Of a stretch of DNA of 64,000 nucleotides, positions 33,780-44,999 are shown piece after piece. The translations under genes and the position numbers were made by a program. The notes under the pieces are model-generated. The model saw nothing but the letters and a program-made list of their open reading frames with translations, had not been told where the DNA came from and searched no databases. Numbering within the stretch: the stretch's first letter is position 1; each line of letters starts with the position of its first letter. This stretch comes from Rhizophagus clarus (Eukaryota > Glomeromycota > Glomeromycetes > Glomerales > Glomeraceae): positions 496,001 through 560,000 of the forward strand of contig BLAL01000017.1 of assembly GCA_015698045.1 (NCBI GenBank), written 5' to 3'.

Positions 33780-34690
33780 TTCCTGATCCTTCTAAATTAA
33801 AGGTCAAAACTTATTCATACACCTTTTGATCGTTACTGATAAGGGTGATTATCGGTTTCTTGATTCTAGCGATCACTTCTAACTGGAAGTTTGATAACCA
33901 GAGGCGATTGATTCAGTCATACTGAATTTGGATCCTATCTTTCAATTTAATTAATCTTTAACGAGATATGTAAGCCATGATGCCTGCACTGATCCCTGTC
34001 CTTCTGAAGTTTATAGGGTGAATTTGAAGATCGGCTAATGCCCAAATATACTTTTTATTGATTAATTTCTTTGAAAGACGTTTTCACTGATGCAATTTGT
34101 ACGAGAATAAAGTTGCCTCTGGAACGCCAGGCGTTTGTCTGGAGGCCTAAGACCTGATTGCCTTCACCCATTTATGTCGTCAGGCAATGCCGCCTAACAT
34201 TGGGAACGAATGGATAGAGGTACTTTGCGTGACAGCCCCCTTAAGGCCATTCTAGTACCACAAGTTGCGCACTATACACATAAGTATTTTGTTTGTTTTC
34301 TTTAACTTCATACCAACTGTGGGTGTTTAGCGAATAGTTTAATCCCTAATCCTTAGACCCGTAAGGGTTGGTAGGTTGCATTGCACTCTGTAGCCTGCCA
34401 ATTAATGGGTTTTTATCTGTGTTTGCCCATTTAAATATAACTAAAACAAGGCTGTCATTCGTTCAGACACAACACATTCATTTGTTGAAGAAGATATAAT
34501 TGTCTAATAGAAGTTCGCTCTTTCTGGCAATTATGATGGATTCAAAAATGGAACAAAATTACAAACAATAATAATTTAGTTAATGCAAATTTCAGGCCAA
34601 AGAGCAGGAGTATCTTGTTGTATCCTAATGTTTAAAGATTTTGGTAATGATAAATCTGCAGTTGTAAAGGGTTAACTTCAGGTGAAATCA
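33780..34690. other. GC-richer non-coding island, probable transposon fragment
   Basis: Base composition differs clearly from the AT-rich flanks. It has short hairpins (CTGGAACGCCAGGCGTTTGT, GACCCGTAAGGGTTGGTAGG, GCATTGCACTCTGTAGCC) but no convincing frame on either strand. Its length, isolated composition and the upstream poly-T tract suggest a piece of a repeat element rather than a gene. Identity unknown. Confidence 0.45.
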
Positions 34691-35469
34691 TGTCTGATTT
34701 TTGAGTGCTCGACTTACAAACAGAACTGAAATTTCATTATCAACTTTTTTCTCTGTGTCACATTCTTTCTCTTCTTTTTTGCCTTCTTTACTTTCTTCAA
34801 TATGTTTTATTATTTTTGATATTTTTGATTTCTATTTTAATTATTATATTTATTATATTAATTTTATATACTTATTAGTTATATTTAATATATTTATTAT
34901 ATCGTTATATGTAAGAAATCTACATGTATTTCCTTTAGTGAAAAATAAAACGAACTATCAACCCTAAATTATTCTATTCATCTATATATTTATTAATCCA
35001 TTTTGCTTTATATACCTATAAACTTATTAGCGTGATGACATTCTGTTGGGTTAATTCCATACTTGGAAAAATATCTTGCAAGAGTACCTGCTTATAATTG
35101 TGTTGAAAAAGAAGTTCACAAAAAATCGTGCCATATAAAAATTAAGATCAACATAAGTTCAACACATACTCAACACAAATAATGAAATTTGGCCAAAATT
35201 GACAAATTTTTTACCAGAATTATCAACATAAATTGAATACAAATTCAATCGTATCACAAAACAAATCTGCAATACGTCAAAAATTTATTTACGGCAAAAA
35301 AAAAATTAATTGCAGCATACTATCATGATCATTAAAATAAGAAAATTTTGCTTATTCTTGATTTATTTAATTTGTTTATATTTTGTAAGATAAATAAATA
35401 ACAATTTTTGTAAAGATAAAAATGTTAATCTTGTTATCAGCTTGCAGTTATTACCAGTTTGCATATTTA
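34691..35469. other. AT-rich spacer with dispersed repeat copy C
   Basis: 35100-35262 is an inverted copy of the repeat at 28240-28600 (TTCAACACATACTCAACACA, AATGAAATTTGGCCAAAATT). The plus frame at 34701 starts with a plausible MSARLTNRTEISLSTF but runs into AT-rich sequence; not called. Confidence 0.55.
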
Positions 35470-38400
35470 TCTATTATATAATATTTTTTTTATCATATAC
35501 TTCAAAAAAACCAACGATTCTATTAATACCAATTACTTCCACATATTGTAGAGGACCAAAGACATCAAAAAATTTCAAATTTCTGATACTTTTCTTTAAT
35601 TTTTTGATTTTTCGAACATATGCAAATATTTGTTCTTGACCTTGGAACATATGAATCATAAAATATTCAATTTGGCCAAAAATCTCTTCTTCTTGCTGAT
35701 CATCAATAGTTAGATTAATCTATAATAAAATTTATGTTTAATATTTAAATAAAAATAATTATAAATATAATAGTCAATTTCTTACAGTGGCACAATAATC
35801 ATTTCGACTACTATCATTTTCATTTTTCCACCATTTAGAAGATATAATGTTACCATCCTTTGTATGAAGTTTCCCATACTTTATATAACTTTCTTCAATG
35901 TCCTAAATAATGAATAACAATATTACATCCATAAAAGTATCCAAAATAAATAAATATACAATGTAAAGTAATTATAAAAAATAATTACTCTAATATTCCT
36001 GGTGTTTTGGAATATAGCTGCATAGCATTGCTTTAATTTCATGGTCTCATTTTTTATTAGTTTACAACTAACACACGGAGAATAAAATTCATATATCCTA
36101 TCATATACATCACTAGAAATTACTCTATGTGGTGGCCATGTTTTTTTCTTTTCTTTGAAATTAGAAAAAACTTTTTCGTCATACTTTGGTAATAATTGTA
36201 GATACTTGAATCTTTCCTGTAGCAACACATTATTAAACAAATTCACATATAGCAGTTTTCGAGAGCTAACAAGTGGAATTAACATTTCACAATATCTTTC
36301 CATCAGAAATTGCCAAAATTTGCAACAAGGACCAAGATCTTCAATACAATCTCCTATGTGCAACAAGTAATGAAAAGAAATTAAATATGCCAGCAATCTT
36401 TCACCTTCTAACCCATATGAACTATGATTATAAAAAGTCATGTTATTAATATAAAAAAAAAAAAATAAGAAAAATAAAGTTACCTTGCGTAATGGTTATA
36501 AAATTGTATTAATAATTTTCAGATTTTATCTAAATCTTCAAGATCTATTCGAGATTGAATACATAACTGAACAGCTTCAACAAAATTTGACCATCCTAAA
36601 AAATAACTATTATTTTAAATTATTTTAATAAGCTTTCCATAATATTAATTTTTAATAATTAATCCTGCTTTATTACCTTTGTAGCAACCTTCCTTTTAAT
36701 AATGGTAAAGAAAATAAAATAATCCAATTTGCCCATTCCACAGCTTTGAATTCAGCTGAATGTTTAACAATATTGCGTGAAGGACGTCAAATATCAGATG
36801 GTATATTAGATCTATTTTTTTTCATGATTTCACCAATTTCAACCCATATTTTAGAACTTATTGTATAATTATTTGAATTTCGTTCATCATTTTTTGGATA
36901 GAATTTTCCTATCCAATGTCAGAACATATGAGGTGCAATATTTTCAAAAAAAAGGTGCATTATATCCACTGGGAATGAACGAGGAAATTTTAAAGAAGAT
37001 AATTCAAATAATATACTCTTTCCTTTAACTCCTATTTTTTTTATTAAACAAGATTTTAAAATTACAGAAAAATATTAATCTTATTAAGAATTTATTATAA
37101 ATATCAAACCAACCACAGTTACGTATGTGAGTTTCTCTATGATCTCCTTTCAGATGTTCAATTTCATTTGTGCTGATCAGCATTTCATTATGTGTTCGGA
37201 TTGGCAATTGTTTAGGATTAATGCCCTGTTGTAATGGATAATATACATGCCTATTCGTTTCATTTAAAGTTTCTTGAAGATTACAGAATCTGCAACCCGA
37301 ATATGAATTATGTCCTGTTAAACATAAAACTTTTGAAAGGGCAGGTAGATCCCCAGTTCAAGCTAATATGTGAGCACATAAAGTAAAGTTTTCTTTTTTA
37401 TTTCCATCATAGCATGATATTTCATCTGTATATGTAAAAACATAATCAATAACATTTTTATTAATTATTATTTTTCATGTTATTTTAATGTACCTTGTAA
37501 CATTTTCATTTCTTGGATTAATGGATAAAGAAATGAATTAAAATCTTGAGGTTATTTCGGCCCTGTATTATTAATGTTACCATTAAATTTTCTTTTTTTA
37601 CCCTTAATTCTTGAGGCAAATTATTATTTATAAAAAGGAACACCCAACAATTATCAGTTTTTTGTTAAAATATTTGATAACCGTCACAAGATGCAGTAAA
37701 GGCTATATCTCTAGGATCAGGAAAATAGTCATCATCTAATAGTTCCTTATATATCTGCCCATCAAAAATATCACCTATATCCTCATGAACAAAGTCTTCT
37801 ATATTATTAGTATAGTTATACCTATATAATAACTCTTCAGATCTTTTAGAGTTTTTAAATTAAAGCTTTAAGTGCTCAATTATAGAGATAAAAGGTAAAT
37901 TTTTTCTTGATTTGCCGTTACTATAATATTGATCCTCTTTGCAAAATTTACACTTTCTTTCATTTTCTAAAACTCCTACAAAAGCACAACATGAATTGAT
38001 GCACATATCATATATTTTTGGTTCAATTCCTACTATTGAACCAAGTATTTTTTTTATTTTATTAAAGCTCATTTTATTTCTATTGAAAACTTTATATATA
38101 TTATTAAATGCAGCTTCAGAAAAATTAAAATTTGATTTCACGTATAAAAGCCTTAATCTTTCAAGCAATTCATCAGAAATAATCATACTATCTAAAAAAT
38201 TTATCATTATTGTTAACAAATAGTTAATATATTTAAATATTATTAATAATTTATTTGGAGTTTACCTTCTTCATTATCAGTATTAAAATTTACGTTATCA
38301 GCGTTATCAAATTCTGATTCATTTTGAGAATCAGAGATTGAATCGTTTTCATAATTATTGTTTTCTTCATTTTCAAAACCAAAATCATTATCAATTTCTT

Positions 38401-38689
38401 CCAGATCTTCACTATTACTCATCTCCATATATGATCATTTGTTTTCTTCATTGTTATCACTTGTCTCCATGAATGATCATTCGTTTTCTTCTTTACATAA
38501 GTTTTCTTCATACGAATATTCCACTTCAGAATAATAAGGATTTTCTTCTGGATAAAGTCTTTGGTATTCATCTTCTAGAGTTTATGCCCTTTCTTCTTCT
38601 AACAAATGTCGAGCTACTGTTGTTCTATGTACTGATCTTGCTTCACCATTTGATAAATTTAAACAATATTTACATTTACATAAAGGCAT
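35470..38689 (-). pseudogene. Plavaka-like (CACTA-group) transposase relic
   Basis: From the ATG at 38689: MPLCKCKYCLNLSNGEARSV then HRTTVARHLLEEERA and a TAA. An acidic stretch follows (MSNSEDLEEIDNDFGFENEE), then YDMCINSCCAFVGVLENERK with CKFC (the Cys-rich motif typical of Plavaka-type transposases), QLPIRTHNEMLIS, KGDHRETHIRNCGWF, SDI then TGA then RPSRNIVKHSAEFKAVEWAN, WIILFSLPLLKGRLLQ, GWSNFVEAVQLCIQSRIDLE, GLEGERLLAYLISFHYLLHI, DCIEDLGPCCKFWQFLMERY, and a last piece KFFDVFGPLQYVEVIGINRI. The pieces are collinear over 3.2 kb but need frame changes and cross many stops. Terminal inverted repeats were not found. Confidence 0.7.
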
Positions 38690-39385
38690 ATTTTTAATTA
38701 CGAAAAATATATTTATTTAATGGTTTTGTTTTATTTAATAAAGTTTTTATTTTTTCGAAATGTATAATTTGTTAGTACTTATTTTGAATTCGATCTCTTT
38801 ATATAATATATATTCGAATAAAATTATGGGCTGGGACCTGGGTTTCTTGGCTTAATTGATTTAACAGTTGTTCTGAAAGTATTGATTGTATGTATCATCT
38901 GTCACAGAATAGTGGTATTTTGGGCTATAATATTACAGTCGCAATACCGCAATTCTGCGCGATTTAGCTATGTTTCGCTTAATATAAGCCAAATTTCAGA
39001 AAACAAATTTGAATATAATATTAGTATACTTTTATATATATATTAGTTTATTTTTATTTATTACATTGTGTACATAGTTTCAAATTTATGATGACGCGCA
39101 TAATTTTTTATTAAATTTGTGACGATTAAATTATGAAGTGCATAATTTTTTATAATAGTAATTACATTTAAAAAAATGTAAAATGCAATGTAATAAGTGA
39201 TTTTGATTTTCTTTGGTTTTAATGCGATATTTATATTTAAAAACAATTAGACTATGTATGCGCGAGGTCTTTTAATGATAATTCAACTATTCTAATTGCA
39301 AATTCAAAAAGGTATATTGTTCGAATTTTATTTATAAAGTGACATTTTATGTACAAACCTTTAATTTGATTTTTAATTCATAAAA
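38690..39385. other. Spacer and shared 5' flank of the Myb/SANT-like copy
   Basis: 39240-39370 resembles the flanks of the other two family copies (AGGTATATTGTTCGAATTTT then TTTATAAAGTGAC). An unremarkable patch at 38830-38960 is slightly GC-richer. No gene seen. Confidence 0.5.
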
Positions 39386-40475
39386 ATGCCTCGCTAAGCT
39401 TACCAACGTCGTTCACAATTAAGTAGACCTGAACTGGCACGCTGGCATGATCTGATGATGGATCTGCTAATCGATGAATGAAGAAGGAGAAACCATGAGT
39501 ACCATAGTGCTTATGGTAGGAGTCGGATGGAATTCTGGGAGTCTGTCTCTCAAAGGTTCATATGCGTAATATTTTATATTATATGTTCTTTAAAAAAAAA
39601 TTCAAATTCAAATAATTTATTTATATGAATTCAGAATAAGTAACTGGTATAATACAAATTTTATGGGAAATCAATGCAGCCAAAAATTTAGAAATCTCGT
39701 AAGAGATTATAAAGTAAGTAAAAAAAAATCAATATAAATTGAATTTATTTGTCTTACCATTTTTTTTTTTTTTTTTTTTTGATATTTAGAATTTCTGCCT
39801 CTACCGAAGTGGTGTTCCAGACAGACCCAGAAGGCGTCTATGGTCACGTACCAGAGAAATGTATTATGACTTATTTAGAACCTGGTTTTGGGAGAAAGAT
39901 GGTAATTATAATAAGAATTTCTATCTTTAATTTTTATATTCACATTCTAAATCTATTTAAAATTTTTAGAAACAGACCATGAGCAGTGTTGGGCAATTGG
40001 ACAATCGGACGTTTTGGACATTTGTCCAAAACTCGTCCAAAACTTGTACAAAACCAAAACCTTTTTTCCATTGGACAGGTTTTGGATAGATCACATGACT
40101 AAATATTTAATTCAGGCCAGAATTATGCCTGATTTTGGCTTAATTTTGGTCAATAATTAAAATAATATTATAATTAATTAAAATTAAGGTATTTTTTTTG
40201 GTATTATTTTGTGATTTTACATTGATTTCTTGTCCATTTAATTCATTAGATATTTACTTACTTTTTTTTTTATTTTTAGTTTAATAAAAATTTGAATTTT
40301 TGAATAGTTTTAGACTGTCCAAAACTGTGTCCAAAACTGTGTGCAAAACTGGTTTTGGACTGTCCAATACTGTCCAATTAAAAAAACCAATTGGACAAGT
40401 CCAAAACCCATCATTGCCATGAGCGCAGGAGAAGAAGAAATCTTCCGTAAAAATATTTTTATGAGTAGCAAGGCC
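39386..40475 (+). pseudogene. Myb/SANT (trihelix)-like family member, best preserved copy, broken by a hAT MITE
   Basis: Exon 1 (39386-39556): MPR, TAA, AYQRRSQLSRPELARWHDLM, MDLLIDE, TGA, RRRNHEYHSAYGRSRMEFWE, SVSQ. Exon 2 (39635-39713): ISNWYNTNFMGNQCSQKFRN, LVRDYK. Exon 3 (39790-39901): NFCLYRSGVPDRPRRRLWSR, TREMYYDLFRTWFWEKD. Exon 4 starts at 39970 and is interrupted by the element at 39985-40416, after which RRRRNLPKNIFMSSKA-like sequence resumes, collinear with the copy at 32355. The arginine-rich, Trp-spaced helices and QCSQKFRNLVRDY resemble a Myb/SANT-like DNA-binding domain. The TGA in exon 1 sits where CGA (Arg) is expected. The exact family is tentative; paralogy with 32355 is clear. 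Confidence 0.62.
39985..40416. mobile_element. hAT-type MITE with 8-bp target duplication
   Basis: CCATGAGC occurs at 39977-39984 and again at 40417-40424, directly flanking the 432-bp insert. The ends are AGTGTTGGGCAATTGGACAA on the left and the reverse of CAATGATGGGTTTTGGAC on the right, matching hAT-like CAGTGTTGGG termini. Near both ends GTCCAAAAC or GTTTTGGAC is repeated many times. Comparison with the paralog near 32950 shows an uninterrupted exon, which confirms the insertion point. No transposase inside. Confidence 0.85.
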
Positions 40476-41340
40476 TACCAAAATTTGACTTGTTAATCGT
40501 TTTTTTTAAACAGTATTTTATTTTAAAAATTATATTTTAATAAATTTTTTTATTCTTTTATCTAAATATACCTTTTTCCATTCTCCTTTTGAAATAATAT
40601 ACTATTCTCGTCTTTTCCAATTTATTTTGGGCATGAATTTTTTTATGCCTAAATCATATATGTACTGATATATATTGGTGTGACTAATAGCTTAGATATC
40701 GGGCTCTGGTAGTCTGAATAATATTACATATATCGGTATATATATATATGGGAAATAAAATAAAATTATATTCATAGTATAATTAATATATTGATTTAAT
40801 ATATCGTATCCATTATCTACAGTAAAATAAATAATACGTTATAAACATATGAATTTAATATACCGTATCCATGGTTTGTGAACCGTATGCAACATACTGA
40901 TATACAGTAAAAATATATTTATACTATATACATTATAAATGTATGAATTCAAAATACCGTATCATACAGTATATTTACCGTATACTTTATTACATTTTTT
41001 ATTATTAGTATTTTGCGAACAGTATACTTAAAAAATTGCGAACAGTATCAATGATACGCATATACAGTATACAAATAGTATACATAATTTTTATAGGGTT
41101 AGCAGGCAACCTTAGGCGGCATTAAGGCATTACAGCCTAATTACGACATTACGACCCAATTATGGCATTACGGCCTAATTACGATATTACGAAAAGTATC
41201 ATAACTGTAATGCCGTATGTTGTAATATTACAGCATCATCTAATCAATTATGGCTAACATCTTTAGTCTAGGCTTCTTTTTTCTTATATTTATATCTAAT
41301 AAAATTATCAATCAAAATATTGATGAAACTAGTTCTAATA
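40476..41340. other. AT-rich region with palindromic ACAGTATAC motifs and a GGCATTACGGCC repeat patch
   Basis: 40730-41090 is dense in CCGTATC, ACAGTATAC and GCGAACAGTAT motifs in both orientations, like 26990-27190. 41110-41225 is a small tandem/inverted patch with CATTACAGCCTAATTACGAC and ATTATGGCATTACGGCCTAA units. No coding sequence. Confidence 0.55.
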
Positions 41341-41500
41341 AAGAATATTATACAGCAGATTAAGAGTATGATAAAATTGATCGCCAATATATTTATTGTG
41401 GTAAAGTATTCAAATATCTATCTAGACTTAAAGAACACTTTACAAGAAATAATAAATATGCAAAAAAAAGTAGTTTAGGTCAGGCTCAATTGAATAGGTA
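41341..41500 (+). pseudogene. Zinc-finger (BED/C2H2-like) transposon fragment
   Basis: QYIYCGKVFKYLSRLKEHFT then RNNKYAKKSSLGQAQLNR can be read; the Cys-x-x-Phe, Leu-x-x-His spacing suggests a decayed finger. It runs into the 21-bp repeat. No full protein around it. On the opposite strand near 41700-41740 CQYC-like sequence suggests a second decayed finger. Confidence 0.35.
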
Positions 41501-41512
41501 TAGTATTTTTTT

Positions 41513-41655
41513 CACTAATCTGATCACTTGCTAGACCAACCTGATTATTTGTTGGACTAGTCTAATTACTTGTTAGACTAATCTGCTTATTTGCTAGACT
41601 AACCTGATCACTTGTTGAACTAACCTGATCAATTGCTTGACTAGCCTATTTACTG
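41513..41655. repeat. 21-bp tandem repeat, six to seven copies
   Basis: AACCTGATCACTTGTTGAAC T is the typical unit; variants AACCTGATTATTTGTTGGACT-like, AGTCTAATTACTTGTTAGAC and AATCTGCTTATTTGCTAGAC follow each other at exact 21-bp steps. The length is a multiple of three but each frame contains stops. Confidence 0.85.
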
Positions 41656-43080
41656 CACATATTTTTTAATCTTTGATGTTGCTTAAAAATAGATAGATAA
41701 TAAAACTCCTTTTTACAATACTGACAAGTCTAATCAGCTAGTTTTTTTTTATAGGTTCTGGCTCTTTCTTTACAGTAAAAACATTACACTGGGATTTGTG
41801 AACTGATAGGAGGATAGTAATGATCTTTCCATTACATATAACCTTAAATTTTCCTTTTATTAAAGGCTTTTATTCTGCCCAATGTTATCATGGTGTTCCA
41901 AGAATTACTAAAGATTTAGCATTTTCATTCTAGTTTTTTTCTGCTAGTACAGTACAACAGAAAATTTATCTATAATAATAGCTGTATTTTCTCCAAAAAG
42001 TATTAATAGACATACTGTTAAATCATGTATTGATTCAATGGTATGATTTTAAATTTAAAAGAAATTTGTATTTATATAGATGTTCTTACTTAAAATTAGT
42101 AGAATTATATAATTTTATAACTATAGAGTTTATATATTGTGTCATTCTAAATGAGATGCTGATAATGGGTTCAAAAACTAAAACATCTACAGAAGTTCTT
42201 ATTGTTTAACAAGTGTATATGAAATAGGCAGAGAGAGTGTTATCCAAGAAATAAAAAACAAGTCCAAGTTGTAACACCTATTAGAACATTTTGATATAAA
42301 GTAAATATTAAATTATTATTAAAGCTTTTAATTTTTTCCCACTGGATTTTATTAATAGCATAGTCCTTTTTTTATGTAACATAGTGCAGTTGCTATTATG
42401 TTTTGCCTACTTATTCTTAAGCTTATTTTTATTATAGAAGTATAGGGTATTCTTTTTTTTTAGTTTACCTTAAAGGTTTCATTTGAATTTTTCTTTTTTG
42501 TTTATTTTTTATTACACAAATTTTTTATTGGTTAATTTTGAAAGGATGGGATTTATATGAGAGTGCTTTTGTATAGACTGAGGTCATAATATGCATTATT
42601 TCCTTTTGGAAAATGTTACTAAAACTTGAGTATTTTACTGAGAGATAGCATATGATAATTTTTTTAGTCATTAGCTATCTTTTTATAGAAGTTATACAAT
42701 ATGCCAATATAAGTTCTGAAATCATTATATTCATTCTAATAAAAGAATAAAAAAAAAATATGATGTCATTCACATAATACCCCATTTTAATCAAATGAAT
42801 GAATATTTTGTAAATAAATATATTTTTTAATCACATAATACTAATTTTTGATAATCTGTGTAATGTGATAATTAAAATCTGTAAAATATTTTTCATACTT
42901 TTAAACTTTATCACTTAAAAAAAATTAAGAAATTTTACATTTATATATATTATTTTTACGTAGATATAAAATTTATTTGTTTCTCATAATTGCTTAGTTT
43001 TTTTGTATATTAAAGTATTCATTCCAATTTTTTTCATTAAAAATTATACTATTGAATTAATACAAGATTTAGTAATGGTC
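41656..43080. other. AT-rich relic DNA, no gene recognised
   Basis: Scattered short frames only. Probably the decayed interior of a transposon beginning with the finger fragment at 41341; no catalytic motif found. Confidence 0.45.
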
Positions 43081-43084
43081 TATT

Positions 43085-43440
43085 AATGATACTAATAATA
43101 CTATAAAATTACATAAATTTATAAGATAGTAAATTCTCAAAATACTTTGACTATAATATTACATAAATTTGTAAGATCGTAAATTTTTGAAATATTTTGA
43201 CCATAATATTATATAAGTTTACAAGATTGTAAATTCTTGAAATATTTTCATGTAAATTTATAAAACTGTAAATTCTTGAAATATTTTGACTGTAATATTA
43301 TATAAGTTTACAAGATTGTAAATTTTCAAAATATTTTAATCATAATATCATATAGGTCTTACAATATTAAAAATTTATATAATATTTTGATTATAATATC
43401 ACATAGATCTAACAAAATTGTAAACTCACATTTTATTTTA
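43085..43440. repeat. Tandem repeat of about 60 bp, five to six diverged copies
   Basis: ATTATATAAGTTTACAAGAT then TGTAAATTCTTGAAATATTT then TGACTGTAAT repeats with drift and one shortened copy near 43250. Extremely AT-rich, no frame. Confidence 0.75.
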
Positions 43441-43885
43441 AAATTTTTTGAAATATTATATCATAAACATTTGTAAACTTACAAAATTATAAACTTGCGA
43501 AATTTTTTACATTATAAAATTTCTTGATGTAAATAAACAAAATAGCAACTATAATCTTATACTGTAGCTACAAAGTTTATATTTAATAACTTATAAAGTA
43601 TTATTAATCTGAAAAAACATCTAAAAAAAAAACAAATAGTTAGTAAGATTCATTAAATTAAAAAAATTGAAAATAATTATTTTTTTACTTGCCAGTATCT
43701 CACATATGGCTATTATAATTTCATTATATCATACTTTAACATTTATCTATAATATTTAGAGAAATTTGAAAAATCATTAAAAAAGAGAAAATAAAATGAA
43801 TAGTTAGTAATATTTGTTAATTAAGAAAAATAATGAATCCTTTTCAAGAATATTAAACCATTAAATATGATGCATACCTTCATAA

Positions 43886-44974
43886 TAGAGGTCTGAATCA
43901 GTCAATATTTTCATTAATTGATTAATCAGTTATTTACAAATTATTAATCGATTTAATCTGATTATGTCAGATCATCTGGATGATCTGATTAATCACAGTC
44001 CAGATTACTCAATTAATCTGATTAATTGTTAATTCAGAAAAAAAAATACCACATAATTTTTCATAGATCTATAACAACCAAGTGGATCAACAATAAAAAT
44101 AATTTATTTATTTGTTCAAGCTCGTTTACAGCTTATAATTCAAAAATTTAAAAAATAAAAAAAAATCAATTTTGTCAATTACACTGTTACGATGAATTAA
44201 TTATATGATTTCTGATTAATAATCTTTTTTTGAATAATTTATAAAAATCTTTTCATAACTGAATAGTTAAAAAAAAAATTTAATTAATTATATCAGTTTT
44301 ATAAATCGAATTATTTACAAATATTTTTTTTTAAAGTCTTCTTCAGCTGCTGGTAAGTAAGTATGGGGGTCGTATTTTTTATTTTTGGAATGTTGCTAAT
44401 ATTCCTTTTTCTTTTTTTCTTTAGAAATAGCTTCTGAACTCAAAATTCAGACTGGAGCTCATAAATTGTAAGTTAAGAGAAGGAGGGATATATTTTTTTT
44501 GTTTTAGAATGGTACTAACATTCTGTTTATTTTTTTTTTACTTTAAGAATAGCTTCTGTTAAAATTCAGACTGAACTCAGATTGGAACTTAGACTGAAAC
44601 TCAGAGATGTAAGTTGGAGAAAAAGGTATTAGTTTTTTTGTTTTTGGAACATTACTAACGTTCTTTTTTTTTTTTCTTTAGGAATGATATCTAGACTCAA
44701 AATTTGGACTGAAGCTCTTAGATTGTAAGTTAAGAGAAGGGGAATATTTGTTTTTTTTTGTTTTGAAATGTTATTTATGTTTCTTTTCAACTTTTTTCTT
44801 TAAGAATAATTTCATAAATAAAAATAAAAAAATGAAAATTCATACTGATTACAAATATTTGATTGATTTGATTGATCTGATTGAATCAGTCATTAATTTT
44901 AGCTAATTGATTAATCAATCAATTATTCAAAATCTGGATTATGACGATTATGGATTGACCGATTTAGACTTCTA
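43886..44974. mobile_element. hAT-type non-autonomous element carrying an intron-like array
   Basis: CTTCATAA at 43878-43885 is repeated exactly at 44975-44982, an 8-bp target duplication as made by hAT transposases. The element starts TAGAGGTCTGAATCAGTCAA and ends with the reverse complement of TAGAAGTCTAAATCGGTCAA (17 of 20 match). Subterminal GATTAATC and CTGATTAAT motifs are abundant at both ends. No transposase frame in the 1089 bp. The interior (44337-44830) holds units like those at 1-1780. Confidence 0.85.
44337..44830 (+). repeat. Second microexon/intron-like array (about four units)
   Basis: Exon-like cores start AAATAGCTTCTGAACTCAAA, AATAGCTTCTGTTAAAATTC, GAATGATATCTAGACTCAAA and AATAATTTC, each after TTTAG or TTTAAG. 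They end before GTAAGTAAG, GTAAGTTAAG, GTAAGTTGG and GTAAGTTAAG. Introns of about 80 nt carry palindromes GGAATGTTGCTAATATTCC, AGAATGGTACTAACATTCT and GGAACATTACTAACGTTCT ahead of a T tract. The period is about 120 bp. Core lengths are near 43, 59 and 43 nt. The layout equals the array at 1-1780 although the core sequences differ. Confidence 0.8.
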
Positions 44975-44999
44975 CTTCATAATCAAAGATTTTGCCAAC

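Noticed and set aside
33597..33800. Plus-strand poly-Phe frame
   Set aside because: It only translates a poly-T tract.
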